From Candidatus Woykebacteria bacterium RBG_13_40_15 (GTDB lineage Bacteria; Patescibacteriota; Microgenomatia; Woykebacterales; RBG-16-39-9b): DNA of 32,058 nt. Shown here one piece after another: positions 1 through 9,936 of the stretch (positions within the stretch are counted from its first letter, which is position 1; the number at the start of each line of letters is the position of its first letter). The translations under genes and the position numbers were made by a program. The notes below the pieces were generated by a model. That model ran no database searches and was not told where the DNA came from. It saw only the letters and a list, made by a program, of their open reading frames with translations. The stretch spans positions 1-32,058 of the forward strand of contig MHCP01000019.1 of the NCBI GenBank assembly GCA_001816655.1, written 5' to 3'.

Positions 1-1
1 A

Positions 2-1639
2 TTTTGGTCTTCATTAATCACACTTTTTCTGTTTGCGCTTCTATTAGTCTTCCCAAACTTCTTGGGTACTGGAATTCGCTCGCTTTTTCAGATAGGGCTA
101 CTTAGTAATTTCTTTGTTTTGCCCCTATTTTTCTTGTTTTTAGCCTCACTAAACTGGCAAAAACCTTACTTGTCAGCAATCCTTCTTTCTGCTACGGTCT
201 TGACTCATCTAGTCGCTGGGGCAGTTGCTGCGGTTTATCTTATTGTATTTATTGCTACGGATCTATTAATTAAGAAGGGTAAAAATCTATCAGATTATCT
301 AAAAATAATTCTAGTTGCCTTACTGCTCACCTCCTTTTTCTGGATTCCAATGGTATTAAACCTTTCCTACACTTCTGTTTCTCGCCACGTTTCAAGTTAT
401 TTTCTGCCAAATATCGCTATATTTTTAGCCTCTGTTACAGTCTTAATTTTTGCTTTCAAAAAGAAAGAAAGAAATATTTTCGTTCTTGGTAGCCTTGCGT
501 TGATATTTTCCGGCCTAAACAGCGCCGATGCATTTCTTATTGGCAAGTATGAAACAAGTTTTGTCCTTTACCCGCTCCATTTATATCGTTTCCAACCGTT
601 TAGTTATCTATTTTTTGCTGTAGCACTAGCGCTTTTAATTGAAAAATCAAGATTCGGGGTATTGGTCGGAAAAACAAAGCAAATCAAGCTGGCCTTCATT
701 CTGCTTGGGTTTGCGTTCATAGTTGGATACTTAGTTTTTAAAAATCCAGCCGAACTACCACAAGCTTCATTTAAAGTAGGCAGACCGAGTTTTGTTTCGG
801 GTAGATTTCTGGAGACATTTAAAAGAAGCGATATAGATCCTTTTTGGTACGGGCCACAAACTGTGATAGAAGAAAAAAGTGCCTACTCCAACTGGGCTTA
901 TGGTTTATTTACAGATTCATCACTGAATGCTCCTTACATCGAATCGTTAAAGAAAAATATGGCAGAAAAGAAAGAAAAAGAGGAGCTTTTTATTGAGACA
1001 AAGTTGGTTGATAAGCAAAGAATAAACTCACTTCTAAATCTCTTTGGGATTAATTATCTGATTAGATTAGACACTGATCCCCTCTATTCGATAGGGTTCC
1101 TTCAAATAAATGGAAAGACCGAATTTTTGAATGCAGGAAGAGTTTCGGAGAATTCACCGGTTGAGATTATTCGTATTCCACTGCGGGCAGTTACTAAAGA
1201 TTGGAATAGGGAAGTGGAAAAATGGTGGTTAGAGAAAGGCGATGTGAAAGATTTGCCGTATTTTGCTCAAAATAAGAAATTAAACTTACCTTCGGTTGAG
1301 GGTCTAGCAAGCGCATGGATTGTTTCAGAAAATCTAAATAAAGCTAGGACAAAAATCGACCTTCAAATAGACTCAAAAGAAAAAGTACCCGTTTTGATTA
1401 AAAATTCCTATTTTCCTTATTGGAAAGCATATGAAAACGGCTCGCCTCGCGCTGCAGGCGAAGCGGGAAAAGAAATCCCAATTTATCGCGCTGCACCAAA
1501 TCTAATGTTAATTTCCGCAGCCGGAAAAGTTACTCTTGAATATAAGGAACCAGTTTGGACAAAGCTCCTTTATCTTATTTCCGCCATAACATTACTAGCT
1601 ACTATTTTCCTCATTTTCAAGGGTAGGCGATCGTCTTAG
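2..1639 (+). CDS. Large multi-pass membrane protein (YfhO/glycosyltransferase-like membrane protein), 5' end truncated by window
   Basis: Reading frame is open upstream of the listed TTG start at 62 to the window edge; many hydrophobic helices followed by a soluble C-terminal part and a final TM segment. Confidence 0.6.
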   Translation, partial: FWSSLITLFLFALLLVFPNFLGTGIRSLFQIGLLSNFFVLPLFFLFLASLNWQKPYLSAILLSATVLTHLVAGAVAAVYLIVFIATDLLIKKGKNLSDYLKIILVALLLTSFFWIPMVLNLSYTSVSRHVSSYFLPNIAIFLASVTVLIFAFKKKERNIFVLGSLALIFSGLNSADAFLIGKYETSFVLYPLHLYRFQPFSYLFFAVALALLIEKSRFGVLVGKTKQIKLAFILLGFAFIVGYLVFKNPAELPQASFKVGRPSFVSGRFLETFKRSDIDPFWYGPQTVIEEKSAYSNWAYGLFTDSSLNAPYIESLKKNMAEKKEKEELFIETKLVDKQRINSLLNLFGINYLIRLDTDPLYSIGFLQINGKTEFLNAGRVSENSPVEIIRIPLRAVTKDWNREVEKWWLEKGDVKDLPYFAQNKKLNLPSVEGLASAWIVSENLNKARTKIDLQIDSKEKVPVLIKNSYFPYWKAYENGSPRAAGEAGKEIPIYRAAPNLMLISAAGKVTLEYKEPVWTKLLYLISAITLLATIFLIFKGRRSS

Positions 1640-1752
1640 TCGTAATTACGTCAGCACCCCATAGTACTTGACTTTCAGGCCCCATTCTGTTAAACTTTTT
1701 TGAAATAAATGAATAGTCGGCAGAAATCTGCTATTCTTAAGGAGGGATTTTC

Positions 1753-2139
1753 ATGGTGAGCTACGCTAGGAAGACGGTCGAGGAGGAACTGAGGGAGGTC
1801 GTTTCGGGAGAGGAAAGCGACTCCCTAGTTGCCTTCCATGACAGGTTGAGGGCTTTCGCAATGAGGCACAGAACTGTTGCGATAGTCGGCGTCAGGAAAG
1901 GGGTGCGAGTGCAGCTTACCATCTCTAAGGATTCCACAGCCCTGAAGATAGGGAACCGGCTGGATCCCTTGGGTGACGAAGAGCTTAAGCGCTTTCTTGA
2001 CAACCCAGAGCGAGAAAACGTTGTGGAACGACTCGCGCACGATCTACTCGACGACCTATGGAGAATGCTCGCCGGCCAGGAGGTCGACGAACCCATTGTG
2101 GTGACAGTTGGTGTGAGTACACTTAACCTAGGTCGCTAG
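1753..2139 (+). CDS. Hypothetical protein (128 aa), GC-rich codon usage
   Basis: ORF preceded by strong SD (aaggaggg) and TTGACT / TAAACT promoter-like boxes near 1668-1697; composition differs from neighbours. Confidence 0.6.
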   Translation: MVSYARKTVEEELREVVSGEESDSLVAFHDRLRAFAMRHRTVAIVGVRKGVRVQLTISKDSTALKIGNRLDPLGDEELKRFLDNPERENVVERLAHDLLDDLWRMLAGQEVDEPIVVTVGVSTLNLGR

Positions 2140-2155
2140 GTAGAAGGGGGCACAG

Positions 2156-2392
2156 ATGGAGATCGTAACGAAGTTAGTGACCACCGTCGTCTTTGGCGGA
2201 GGATGGCTGCTGCTTCTGCTTGGCTTGGTTGCCATAATACCCATCGCAACTAGCCAACTGAGGACGGTCAGACCAGTAAACCCATTCGTCGATATGTTGG
2301 GTGAGTTTGTCTGTATGATGGCGGCCGTCACACTCATCACAGTCGGTGGCCTCATGGTCCTAGCTTCCACCAGAGCCTTCGGTCTGATGTGA
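2156..2392 (+). CDS. Small hypothetical membrane protein (78 aa)
   Basis: SD-like gaaggggg upstream; two hydrophobic segments; same GC-rich island as the preceding ORF. Confidence 0.5.
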   Translation: MEIVTKLVTTVVFGGGWLLLLLGLVAIIPIATSQLRTVRPVNPFVDMLGEFVCMMAAVTLITVGGLMVLASTRAFGLM

Positions 2393-2508
2393 GGCACAAT
2401 CGGTGCAGAAAGGGCCGTACGCAAGGTTGCTACGGCTCTCCTCTCTTCTTCGACTCCGCTTTAGGACAGGTTTTGACAAAAAACCCTCCGCAGCTTATTA
2501 TTTTTAGG

Positions 2509-3288
2509 ATGTTTAAATCCAAGGGCAAGCTATCCTACCTGATATTAACCCTCATTATCTTGACTAGCTTAATTTTTGTAAAAATTAACGATTTAAGACC
2601 AAAATCCGATGCCAACTCTACTGCTTCTGAATCGAACAGTGTCTTGGGGGAGTCTCTCCAGGAAAAAGTCTCACCAATCTCCATAACCGCAACGATAAGC
2701 GCCCAAAAATGGGTGCCGTCGAATACAATTACTTATAAAGGAGACAATCTATTAGTCTTAATCAATAAAAAAATAGGCTTGCCGCCAAACTACGAACCGT
2801 CTGATTTAGTTTTTGTCGCAGGAACTCTGCGGTTAAGGAAAGGAGCGGCAAACGCCTATTCAAATATGGTTTCTGCCGCTGCAAGAGAGGGTATACCGCT
2901 TGTTATTTCGTCAGCTTATCGTTCGTATACAGATCAGCAAAATACCTTTAACTACTGGGTTTCTAAAAGTGGTTCGCAACAGGCCCAAACTTTTTCTGCC
3001 TTTCCAGGTCATTCCCAGCATCAACTTGGTACAGCAGTAGATTTTACTTTAGCCGGGGGGAGTAGCTTCTTTTCAGAAAGTTTCGGCCAAACAGCTCAAG
3101 GATCTTGGCTCTCAAATAACGCTTCTAGATTTGGTTTTGTTTTGTCGTATCCTAAAGGGAAAGAATCCATAACAGGTTATATCTACGAGCCGTGGCACTA
3201 TCGCTACATTGGAGTCGAAAATGCCAAAAGACTAGCATCTTCCGGGCTTTGCCTTGAGGAATTCTTACAGAGATATGGAGTTTGGTGA
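2509..3288 (+). CDS. D-alanyl-D-alanine carboxypeptidase, M15B / VanY family
   Basis: Motifs SSAYRSYTDQQ, PGHSQHQLGTAVDF and EPWHYRY; N-terminal TM. ATG at 2509 (MFKSKGK) preferred over the listed start at 2389. Confidence 0.85.
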   Translation: MFKSKGKLSYLILTLIILTSLIFVKINDLRPKSDANSTASESNSVLGESLQEKVSPISITATISAQKWVPSNTITYKGDNLLVLINKKIGLPPNYEPSDLVFVAGTLRLRKGAANAYSNMVSAAAREGIPLVISSAYRSYTDQQNTFNYWVSKSGSQQAQTFSAFPGHSQHQLGTAVDFTLAGGSSFFSESFGQTAQGSWLSNNASRFGFVLSYPKGKESITGYIYEPWHYRYIGVENAKRLASSGLCLEEFLQRYGVW

Positions 3289-3293
3289 GTCTT

Positions 3294-4211
3294 ATGAGAG
3301 AAAAGATAGGGCAAAATCTTATAAATATCCTCCTTTTTGCTTACCTTGCCGTGGTTATTATTTTTATGCTAGTTAAAAATATCTCCATTACGCCCGATCG
3401 CCTGTTTATTTTCTTACTATTTGCCGCTGTAATTGTTGGTAGGGGAAAGACCTTTCTGCGGGATTGGCTGCCATTCTTGGCTCTCCTTCTTGGTTATGAG
3501 ATGCTACGGGGACTTGCGGATAATTTCTTCAGCGTTCACACGAGCCTTTTAGTAACCTGGGAAAAACTCCTCTTTTTTGGTCACATACCAACCGAATTTT
3601 TGCAGCATGTATTTTACAAGGCTGGACAGATAGGCTTTATTGACATCTTTGCGACTTTGATGTACTTCGTACATTTCCCACTCCCGTTGGCTATCGCCTT
3701 CTTTCTGTGGCTAAAAAATCGGCGTGAATACTTACTTTTTGTTATTTCGTTTGTAATTCTTTCCTTCGCCGGATTTATAACTTACTTACTTTTCCCGGCC
3801 GCGCCGCCTTGGTATGCTAGCGATCACGGATTAATCCACGTTACTAAAATAACTAACTTAGTGGTGGAGAAACTAGGTTGGAGCTGGAATCTTTCCTTTT
3901 ACTACACCCATTTGAACCCAAACCAAGTTGCCGCTATTCCATCACTTCACGCGGCCTTTCCAACTCTTTCCCTTCTTTCCCTTCGGCATTACTCAAAGAG
4001 ACTTTTTTGGTTTTTCTTAGCGTACCCTCTGTTAGTTTGGTTTTCGATCGTATATTTAGGAGAGCATTATGTTGTGGATATAATCGCTGGGGTTTTATAT
4101 GCAGTAGCTGCTTATTACGTTGTTTATAATTTTGAAGAAATTAAAAAATATTTCAAGGAACTTTCCAAATTGCTAAGAGTTAGACTGGTTTCCTTGACTA
4201 GGCGAGGCTGA
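3294..4211 (+). CDS. PAP2-superfamily membrane phosphatase / inositolphosphotransferase-like protein
   Basis: Multi-TM protein with PSLHAAFP and GEHYVVDIIAG, the PAP2 signature histidines; start likely at MREKIG. Confidence 0.75.
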   Translation: MREKIGQNLINILLFAYLAVVIIFMLVKNISITPDRLFIFLLFAAVIVGRGKTFLRDWLPFLALLLGYEMLRGLADNFFSVHTSLLVTWEKLLFFGHIPTEFLQHVFYKAGQIGFIDIFATLMYFVHFPLPLAIAFFLWLKNRREYLLFVISFVILSFAGFITYLLFPAAPPWYASDHGLIHVTKITNLVVEKLGWSWNLSFYYTHLNPNQVAAIPSLHAAFPTLSLLSLRHYSKRLFWFFLAYPLLVWFSIVYLGEHYVVDIIAGVLYAVAAYYVVYNFEEIKKYFKELSKLLRVRLVSLTRRG

Positions 4212-4231
4212 TGAAATAAACTTACGAAACT

Positions 4232-4972
4232 ATGCTGGAAATCAAAGACGTCCGTGTCTCTTCCGATAGCAAGGAAATAGTTAGAGGAATTAATTTAAAG
4301 ATAAAGCCGGGTGAAATCAACATTTTAATGGGGCCAAATGCTTCTGGCAAATCAACTCTTTCGCTCGCTCTAGCTGGCCACCCTAACTATAAAATCACTT
4401 CAGGCAAAATTATTTTGGATAAAAAAGATATTACGAATCTAAACCCTGATAAAAGAGCAAAGCGGGGTTTGTTTCTGGGTATGCAATATCCTATTTCTGT
4501 CCCCGGTGTCTCGGTAGTTAACTTTCTTCGATCCTCATATCAATCTGTAAAAAACAAAAAGGCTGCGCCAAAAGAATTTATCGGTGTTCTGGACAGAAAA
4601 CTTCAAAGTTTCAAGTTCAACGAGAGCCTTTTGGAAAGAGAGGTAAATGAAGGTTTCAGCGGAGGAGAGAAAAAGAAATTTGAGATATTACAACTTGAAC
4701 TATTAAAACCAAAATACGCAATACTTGACGAACCTGATTCCGGCCTCGACATTGATGCACTGTCGGTTGTTGCCACCAAGATTAAACAGGCTGCAAAGGC
4801 AGGTACCGGAATACTTTTAATTACGCATTATCAGCGGATTCTGAAATATTTACCAATAGACTGCGTTCATGTACTTTTTGATGGAAGATTAATTGAAAGT
4901 GGCGGTCAAAAACTTGCCCAGGAGATTGAAAACAAAGGCTACAAATCGTTGGTAAAACAATATGGCAAATAG
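4232..4972 (+). CDS. sufC: Fe-S cluster assembly ATPase SufC
   Basis: ABC ATPase: Walker A GPNASGKST, signature FSGGEKKK, Walker B YAILDEPDSGLD; next to sufB. Confidence 0.95.
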   Translation: MLEIKDVRVSSDSKEIVRGINLKIKPGEINILMGPNASGKSTLSLALAGHPNYKITSGKIILDKKDITNLNPDKRAKRGLFLGMQYPISVPGVSVVNFLRSSYQSVKNKKAAPKEFIGVLDRKLQSFKFNESLLEREVNEGFSGGEKKKFEILQLELLKPKYAILDEPDSGLDIDALSVVATKIKQAAKAGTGILLITHYQRILKYLPIDCVHVLFDGRLIESGGQKLAQEIENKGYKSLVKQYGK

Positions 4973-5056
4973 GATCCTTTGTAACTAAATGAATTCGTTA
5001 ATCACTCCTTAATTTAGGTACTCTCGGATCCTGCGACCACTAACGTGGACTAAAAT

Positions 5057-6451
5057 ATGAAAAAAATAATTTCAGAAAAGGAATACAAGGAAAAATATGG
5101 CTTTTCTAAGAGAGAAAATTATATATTTAAGAGTAAAAAAGGCTTGGATGAAGGGGTTATCAAGGAGATTTCAGAGCAAAAAAAGGAACCCGCTTGGATG
5201 AGAGATTTTAGGCTAAAATCATTTGAGATCTTTAAATCCAAGAAATACCCTTCCTGGGGTCCCGATTTATCGGAGTTGAATCTTGATGAGATCTATTACT
5301 ACATAAAGCCGACAGAAAATCAGGTTAATAGCTGGCGCGAGTTGCCTAAAGAAATCAGAGAAACGTATGAAAAAATTGGAATTCCCGAAGCTGAAAGAAA
5401 ATACTTAGCTGGTGTGGGCGCTCAATATGAAAGCGAAGTCGTTTACAAATCGCTAAAGAGCGAGTGGGAGAAAAAGGGTGTTATTTTTTCTGATACAGAT
5501 ACAGCGCTGAAGAAGCATCCGGAAATCTTCAAAGAATATTTTGGAAAAGCCGTTCCTGCAGCTGATAACAAATTCGCCGCACTAAACAGCGCTGTTTGGA
5601 GTGGCGGTTCGTTCATTTATGTTCCTAAAGGCATTGAGGTTGCGATTCCTTTGCAGGCGTACTTTCGAATAAACGCTGCCAAAATGGGACAGTTTGAGCG
5701 GACTTTAATAATTATCGATGAAGGTGCAAAAGCTTCTTATATTGAAGGTTGTACTGCACCGATTTATAGTTCTAATTCGCTGCACGCAGCTGTAGTTGAA
5801 ATTTTTGTTAAGAAAGACGCCGCTCTTCGTTATACCACAATCCAAAATTGGTCAAAAAATGTATTTAACTTAGTTACCAAACGCGCCTTTGTTGAAAGTA
5901 AGGGGAGGATGGAATGGATAGATGGCAATCTTGGATCAAAAGTAACAATGAAATATCCAAGTATCTATTTGAAAGGGCAGGGGTCAAGGGGTGAAATTCT
6001 TTCTGTTAGTTTTGCTTCCAGCGGGCAAAATCAGGATGTCGGAGGCAAAATTATTCATTTAGCCCCTCAAACTTCGAGCAGAATTATTTCAAAATCCGTT
6101 TCAAAAGACGGTGGGATCAGTAGTTACAGAGGACTTCTGAAAGTTACAAAGGGGGCTGAGGAATCAATCGGAAACGTTCGTTGCGATGCCCTTATTCTAG
6201 ATACGAAAAGTCGAAGCGACACTTATCCAACTATGCAAGTCAGCGAAAAGGATTGCAAAGCAAGCCATGAAGCAACTATTTCAAAAGTTGATGAGGAACA
6301 GCTGTTTTATTTACAAAGTAGAGGCTTAAGTGAAAATGAAGCTACAAGTATGATTGTTAATGGATTTATCGAGCCAATCGCCAAAGAACTACCCCTCGAA
6401 TACGCTGTTGAACTGAACCGCCTGATTCAACTCGAATTGAAGACAACTTAA
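5057..6451 (+). CDS. sufB: Fe-S cluster assembly scaffold SufB
   Basis: SufB-like sequence: [79 protein letters not shown]. Confidence 0.95.
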   Translation: MKKIISEKEYKEKYGFSKRENYIFKSKKGLDEGVIKEISEQKKEPAWMRDFRLKSFEIFKSKKYPSWGPDLSELNLDEIYYYIKPTENQVNSWRELPKEIRETYEKIGIPEAERKYLAGVGAQYESEVVYKSLKSEWEKKGVIFSDTDTALKKHPEIFKEYFGKAVPAADNKFAALNSAVWSGGSFIYVPKGIEVAIPLQAYFRINAAKMGQFERTLIIIDEGAKASYIEGCTAPIYSSNSLHAAVVEIFVKKDAALRYTTIQNWSKNVFNLVTKRAFVESKGRMEWIDGNLGSKVTMKYPSIYLKGQGSRGEILSVSFASSGQNQDVGGKIIHLAPQTSSRIISKSVSKDGGISSYRGLLKVTKGAEESIGNVRCDALILDTKSRSDTYPTMQVSEKDCKASHEATISKVDEEQLFYLQSRGLSENEATSMIVNGFIEPIAKELPLEYAVELNRLIQLELKTT

Positions 6452-6500
6452 TGTACTTTTCTTGTAAATAACCCCAAAACTACTGTAGAATAGCTTCATT

Positions 6501-7748
6501 GTGGATATTGATAAGATCAGATCCGATTTTCCAATTTTAAAGAGAGAAATCTACGGGAAACCCTTAATTTATTTGGATAATGCTGCTACCAGCCAGAAAC
6601 CTCGCGCCGTAATTGAGGCAATCAAAGAATATTACGAGCAGCACAACGCAAACACTCATCGAGGTGTACACAAGCTTTCCGAGGAAGCGACCGAACTCTA
6701 TGAAGAGGCACGAAAAAAGATAGCTAGCTTTGTTAACGCAGGGGGCAATAGCCAAATTATCTTCACGAAAAATGCTACTGAAGGTATAAATCTTGTCGCT
6801 TATTCCTGGGGTAGGGCAAATATAAAGGCTGGAGATGAGATATTACTAACTGAGATGGAACACCATTCCAACATTGTCCCGTGGCAGATTTTAGCTAAAG
6901 AAACAGGTGCAAAACTGAAATTTATACCATTAGACGAAAATTCAGAATTAAGAATTCGGAATGGAGAATTAAAAAAACATTTAAGCTCAAAAACGAAAAT
7001 AGTTGCGCTAACGCATGTTTCAAACGTATTGGGAACAATTAACCCTGTAAAAATAATTATCGAGGAAATTCGCAAATTCAATCCAGATATAAAAATATTG
7101 GTTGATGGTGCCCAGGCCGTGCCACATGTACCGGTAAGCATTCAAAATATAGATTCCGACTTTTACGTCTTTACTGGCCACAAAATGCTCGGCCCAACTG
7201 GAGTTGGTGTTTTGTACGCAAAAAAAGAATTGCTGAACGAAATGGAGCCTTTTATTACTGGTGGAAATATGATCCTGGAGGTGAAAAAAGAAGCTTCAAG
7301 TTGGAATTATGTTCCTTGGAAATTTGAAGCTGGGACTCAGAATGTTTCTGGAGCCGTTGGTCTTGCCGCCGCCGCTAGCTATCTGATGAATTTTGGAATG
7401 AAAAACGTTTTAGAACACGAAAGAAATTTAACGTCCTACGCAATCGATAAATTATCAAAGATTAATCATCTAAAAATTTACGGTCCTAACAACCTAGAAA
7501 AGAGAATTGGAGTAATTTCTTTTAACATTACCAATCAAACTGGAAAATTATTGCACCCCCATGATGTAGCTTCGATTTTAGATGGGGAGGGAATTGCGAT
7601 TCGTTCGGGCCATCACTGCGCTCAGCCGCTGATGGAGGTTTTGGGTGTTGAAGGTATCTGTCGGATCTCGTTCAGCGTTTTCAATGACCGCGTGGAAATT
7701 GACAAACTAGTTTTGGCAATTGAAAAAGCCAAGAAAATATTAAGATGA
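6501..7748 (+). CDS. sufS: Cysteine desulfurase SufS
   Basis: IYLDNAATSQKP, FTGHKMLGPTG (PLP lysine), RSGHHCAQPLM; GTG start. Confidence 0.95.
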   Translation: MDIDKIRSDFPILKREIYGKPLIYLDNAATSQKPRAVIEAIKEYYEQHNANTHRGVHKLSEEATELYEEARKKIASFVNAGGNSQIIFTKNATEGINLVAYSWGRANIKAGDEILLTEMEHHSNIVPWQILAKETGAKLKFIPLDENSELRIRNGELKKHLSSKTKIVALTHVSNVLGTINPVKIIIEEIRKFNPDIKILVDGAQAVPHVPVSIQNIDSDFYVFTGHKMLGPTGVGVLYAKKELLNEMEPFITGGNMILEVKKEASSWNYVPWKFEAGTQNVSGAVGLAAAASYLMNFGMKNVLEHERNLTSYAIDKLSKINHLKIYGPNNLEKRIGVISFNITNQTGKLLHPHDVASILDGEGIAIRSGHHCAQPLMEVLGVEGICRISFSVFNDRVEIDKLVLAIEKAKKILR

Positions 7749-8146
7749 AAAACATCATTTACCGAGAAGTAATTTTAGATTTATATCGCAATCCAAAAAA
7801 TAAAGGGGAAATTAAAGACGCCGATTTTGAGGCCAAATCAGCGAACCCTTTATGCGGGGACACGATCAAAATCCAATTAAAAATGAAAAATTCAACCAGC
7901 CTGCCGGCGAGGCAGGAATCAAAAGTTATTGAAAAAGCAGTTTTTTCAGGTAGTGGTTGTGTTATATCACAAGCTAGTGCGTCCCTAATTTGTTCTTACA
8001 TCACAGGGAAAAAACTTTCTGAGATTAAAAAGATAAAATCTGATGATATAATAAAACTAATTGGTGTTCGTCCTAGCCCTTCAAGGCTTGGGTGTGCTAT
8101 TCTTAGTTTAAAAGCGCTGAAGGAGGTTTTAAAAAATGCCGTATAA
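7745..8146 (+). CDS. sufU: SufU / IscU-like Fe-S scaffold or sulfur-transfer protein
   Basis: NPLCGD, SGSGCVISQASAS, RLGCAILSLKAL motifs; overlaps sufS. Confidence 0.9.
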   Translation: MKNIIYREVILDLYRNPKNKGEIKDADFEAKSANPLCGDTIKIQLKMKNSTSLPARQESKVIEKAVFSGSGCVISQASASLICSYITGKKLSEIKKIKSDDIIKLIGVRPSPSRLGCAILSLKALKEVLKNAV

Positions 8147-8351
8147 AATTCAAATTGATCGAACGTTGTGTATGGGCGATGGTATCTGTACAGCCATTGC
8201 CCCAAACACGTTCGAACTTAACAGTGAGGGTAAGTCAACGGTTAAAAATCCAACTGGTGATTCAGATGAAAAAATTCTTGAGGCAGTAAAGGCCTGCCCA
8301 GTAAAAGCCATGTTGCTAAAAGACGAAAACGACAAGCAGGTCTATCCATAG
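8136..8351 (+). CDS. Small single-cluster ferredoxin
   Basis: C-x2-D-x2-C ... CP pattern (CMGDGIC, ACPVKA), 71 aa; SD aaggagg just upstream inside sufU. Confidence 0.85.
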   Translation: MPYKIQIDRTLCMGDGICTAIAPNTFELNSEGKSTVKNPTGDSDEKILEAVKACPVKAMLLKDENDKQVYP

Positions 8352-8366
8352 ATCCAGTTCACTAAA

Positions 8367-9098
8367 ATGCTGTTCAATAACCCTGAAGCTTTAGACAGAA
8401 ATTCACACAAAACTCCCTCAAGCCTTCGTGATATTGTTCTTGGTGGGCAAGATGGAATCGTCAACACACTTGGAGTTTTGTTGGGTATTGCAATTGCCTC
8501 AAATGATCTAAGAATTATCTTTGCTGGAGGATTGGCAGCCGCTTTTGCTGAAAGTGTTTCTATGGCAGCTGTGGCATATACTTCAACTGTTGCCCAGCAC
8601 TCTCTTTATGAAGGGGAGCTTGCTAAAGAGAGAAGACACATAAAAGAGATTCCAGAAAAAGAGAGGGAAGAAATCAGAGAGTTTTTTAGACAAAAGGGTT
8701 TTTCCGGTAACTTGCTTGAGGATGCGGTAAAAACAGTAACTGCTCGAGAAGAAATTTGGCTGAAAGAAATGATGAAATTTGAGTTTGCCTTAGAACCTAT
8801 AGGCAAGAAGAAAGCAGTAATTAGTAGTGCTGTGGTTGGCCTGGCCGCAATTATCGGTTCCCTGCTCCCACTAATCCCATTTTTATTTGTTCCAATATCA
8901 AATATATCAATAATTGTTGCTATTTGGGCATCATTAGTAGTATCTGCCATCGCTTTATTTATAATTGGCGTTTATAAAGCCCAAACTACAATAGGCGATT
9001 GGAAAAAAAGCGGGCTAGAAATGGCTGCGATTGGCACACTTTCTGCATTGGTTGGATTCTTTATTGGTTACTTATTCAAGACTCCGGCGGTTTCTTAA
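8367..9098 (+). CDS. VIT1/CCC1-family (iron/manganese) transporter
   Basis: VLGGQDGIVNTLGVLLGIA and AAAFAESVSMAAVAYTST, followed by C-terminal TMs. Confidence 0.85.
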   Translation: MLFNNPEALDRNSHKTPSSLRDIVLGGQDGIVNTLGVLLGIAIASNDLRIIFAGGLAAAFAESVSMAAVAYTSTVAQHSLYEGELAKERRHIKEIPEKEREEIREFFRQKGFSGNLLEDAVKTVTAREEIWLKEMMKFEFALEPIGKKKAVISSAVVGLAAIIGSLLPLIPFLFVPISNISIIVAIWASLVVSAIALFIIGVYKAQTTIGDWKKSGLEMAAIGTLSALVGFFIGYLFKTPAVS

Positions 9099-9185
9099 TA
9101 TATAAATGTCGAATTATTTAATATCCCCCTTACTTTCAACCCGTTCCTTGACTTTTTTAAGCAGGCTGGTTACGATTAGAAGGTA

Positions 9186-9566
9186 ATGGCAAAAGAACGG
9201 AGGAAAATTCTTGTTGTGGATGATGAAGCGGCCATTCGCGAAATTTATAACAAGGAATTTAGCGAAGCGGGCTTTGATGTAGTGCTTGCTTCAGATGGGG
9301 AAGAGGGTCTGTTGAAAGCCGGGGAGGAGATACCCAGCCTAATCTTACTCGACATTATGCTTCCTAAAATGAGCGGTATTGATGTGCTGAAAGTCCTAAA
9401 GAAAAATTCTCTAACCAAAGATATCCCAGTTCTTCTTCTTACAAATCTTGGCGAAGAAACAATTATTAAAGAAGGGTTTAGCCTCGGGGCCAATGGGTAT
9501 TTGCTCAAAGTTTCTTATACACCAGCCCAAGTAATTGAAGAGTGCCGCAAATTTTTATCAAAATAA
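9186..9566 (+). CDS. Response regulator receiver-domain protein (CheY-like, single domain)
   Basis: ILVVDDEAAIRE, LILLDIMLPKMSG, LLLTN, K near the C-terminus. Confidence 0.9.
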   Translation: MAKERRKILVVDDEAAIREIYNKEFSEAGFDVVLASDGEEGLLKAGEEIPSLILLDIMLPKMSGIDVLKVLKKNSLTKDIPVLLLTNLGEETIIKEGFSLGANGYLLKVSYTPAQVIEECRKFLSK

Positions 9567-9624
9567 GCCTCCTCCAGATTGATAGTTTAAAATCAAACCA
9601 ATTTAGTTATAATGTTAAATATAA

Positions 9625-9930
9625 ATGCTCTCAAAAAACCTAGTTACAAAGAAATTAGGGCAAGTTTTAGATCCGGAGCTTGGTATCAGTATCATAGATC
9701 TTGGTTTGATTTACGATGTGAAAATTAAAAAAAATGATGTGTCTCTTTTAATGACCCTTACATTTCCAGGCTGCCCACTATACACAGCTATCCAAAAAGA
9801 AATTGAAAGTAAACTGAAGGAACTTGATGGGATAGGAAGAATTAATATAAGAATCACGTTTGATCCGCCCTGGGAGCCGTCCAAGATTAGTGAAAAAGCA
9901 AAGGCAAAATTAGGTATAATTAGTTATTAA
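9625..9930 (+). CDS. MIP18/DUF59 family protein (SufT/PaaD-like Fe-S maturation factor)
   Basis: LDPELGISIIDLGLIYDV, TFPGCPL, PPWEPSKIS. Confidence 0.85.
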   Translation: MLSKNLVTKKLGQVLDPELGISIIDLGLIYDVKIKKNDVSLLMTLTFPGCPLYTAIQKEIESKLKELDGIGRINIRITFDPPWEPSKISEKAKAKLGIISY

Positions 9931-9936
9931 AGGCTT

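Noticed and set aside
1761-2096. 111-aa minus-strand ORF opposite 1753-2139
   Set aside because: Serine/arginine-rich antisense translation; the plus-strand ORF has the SD and promoter
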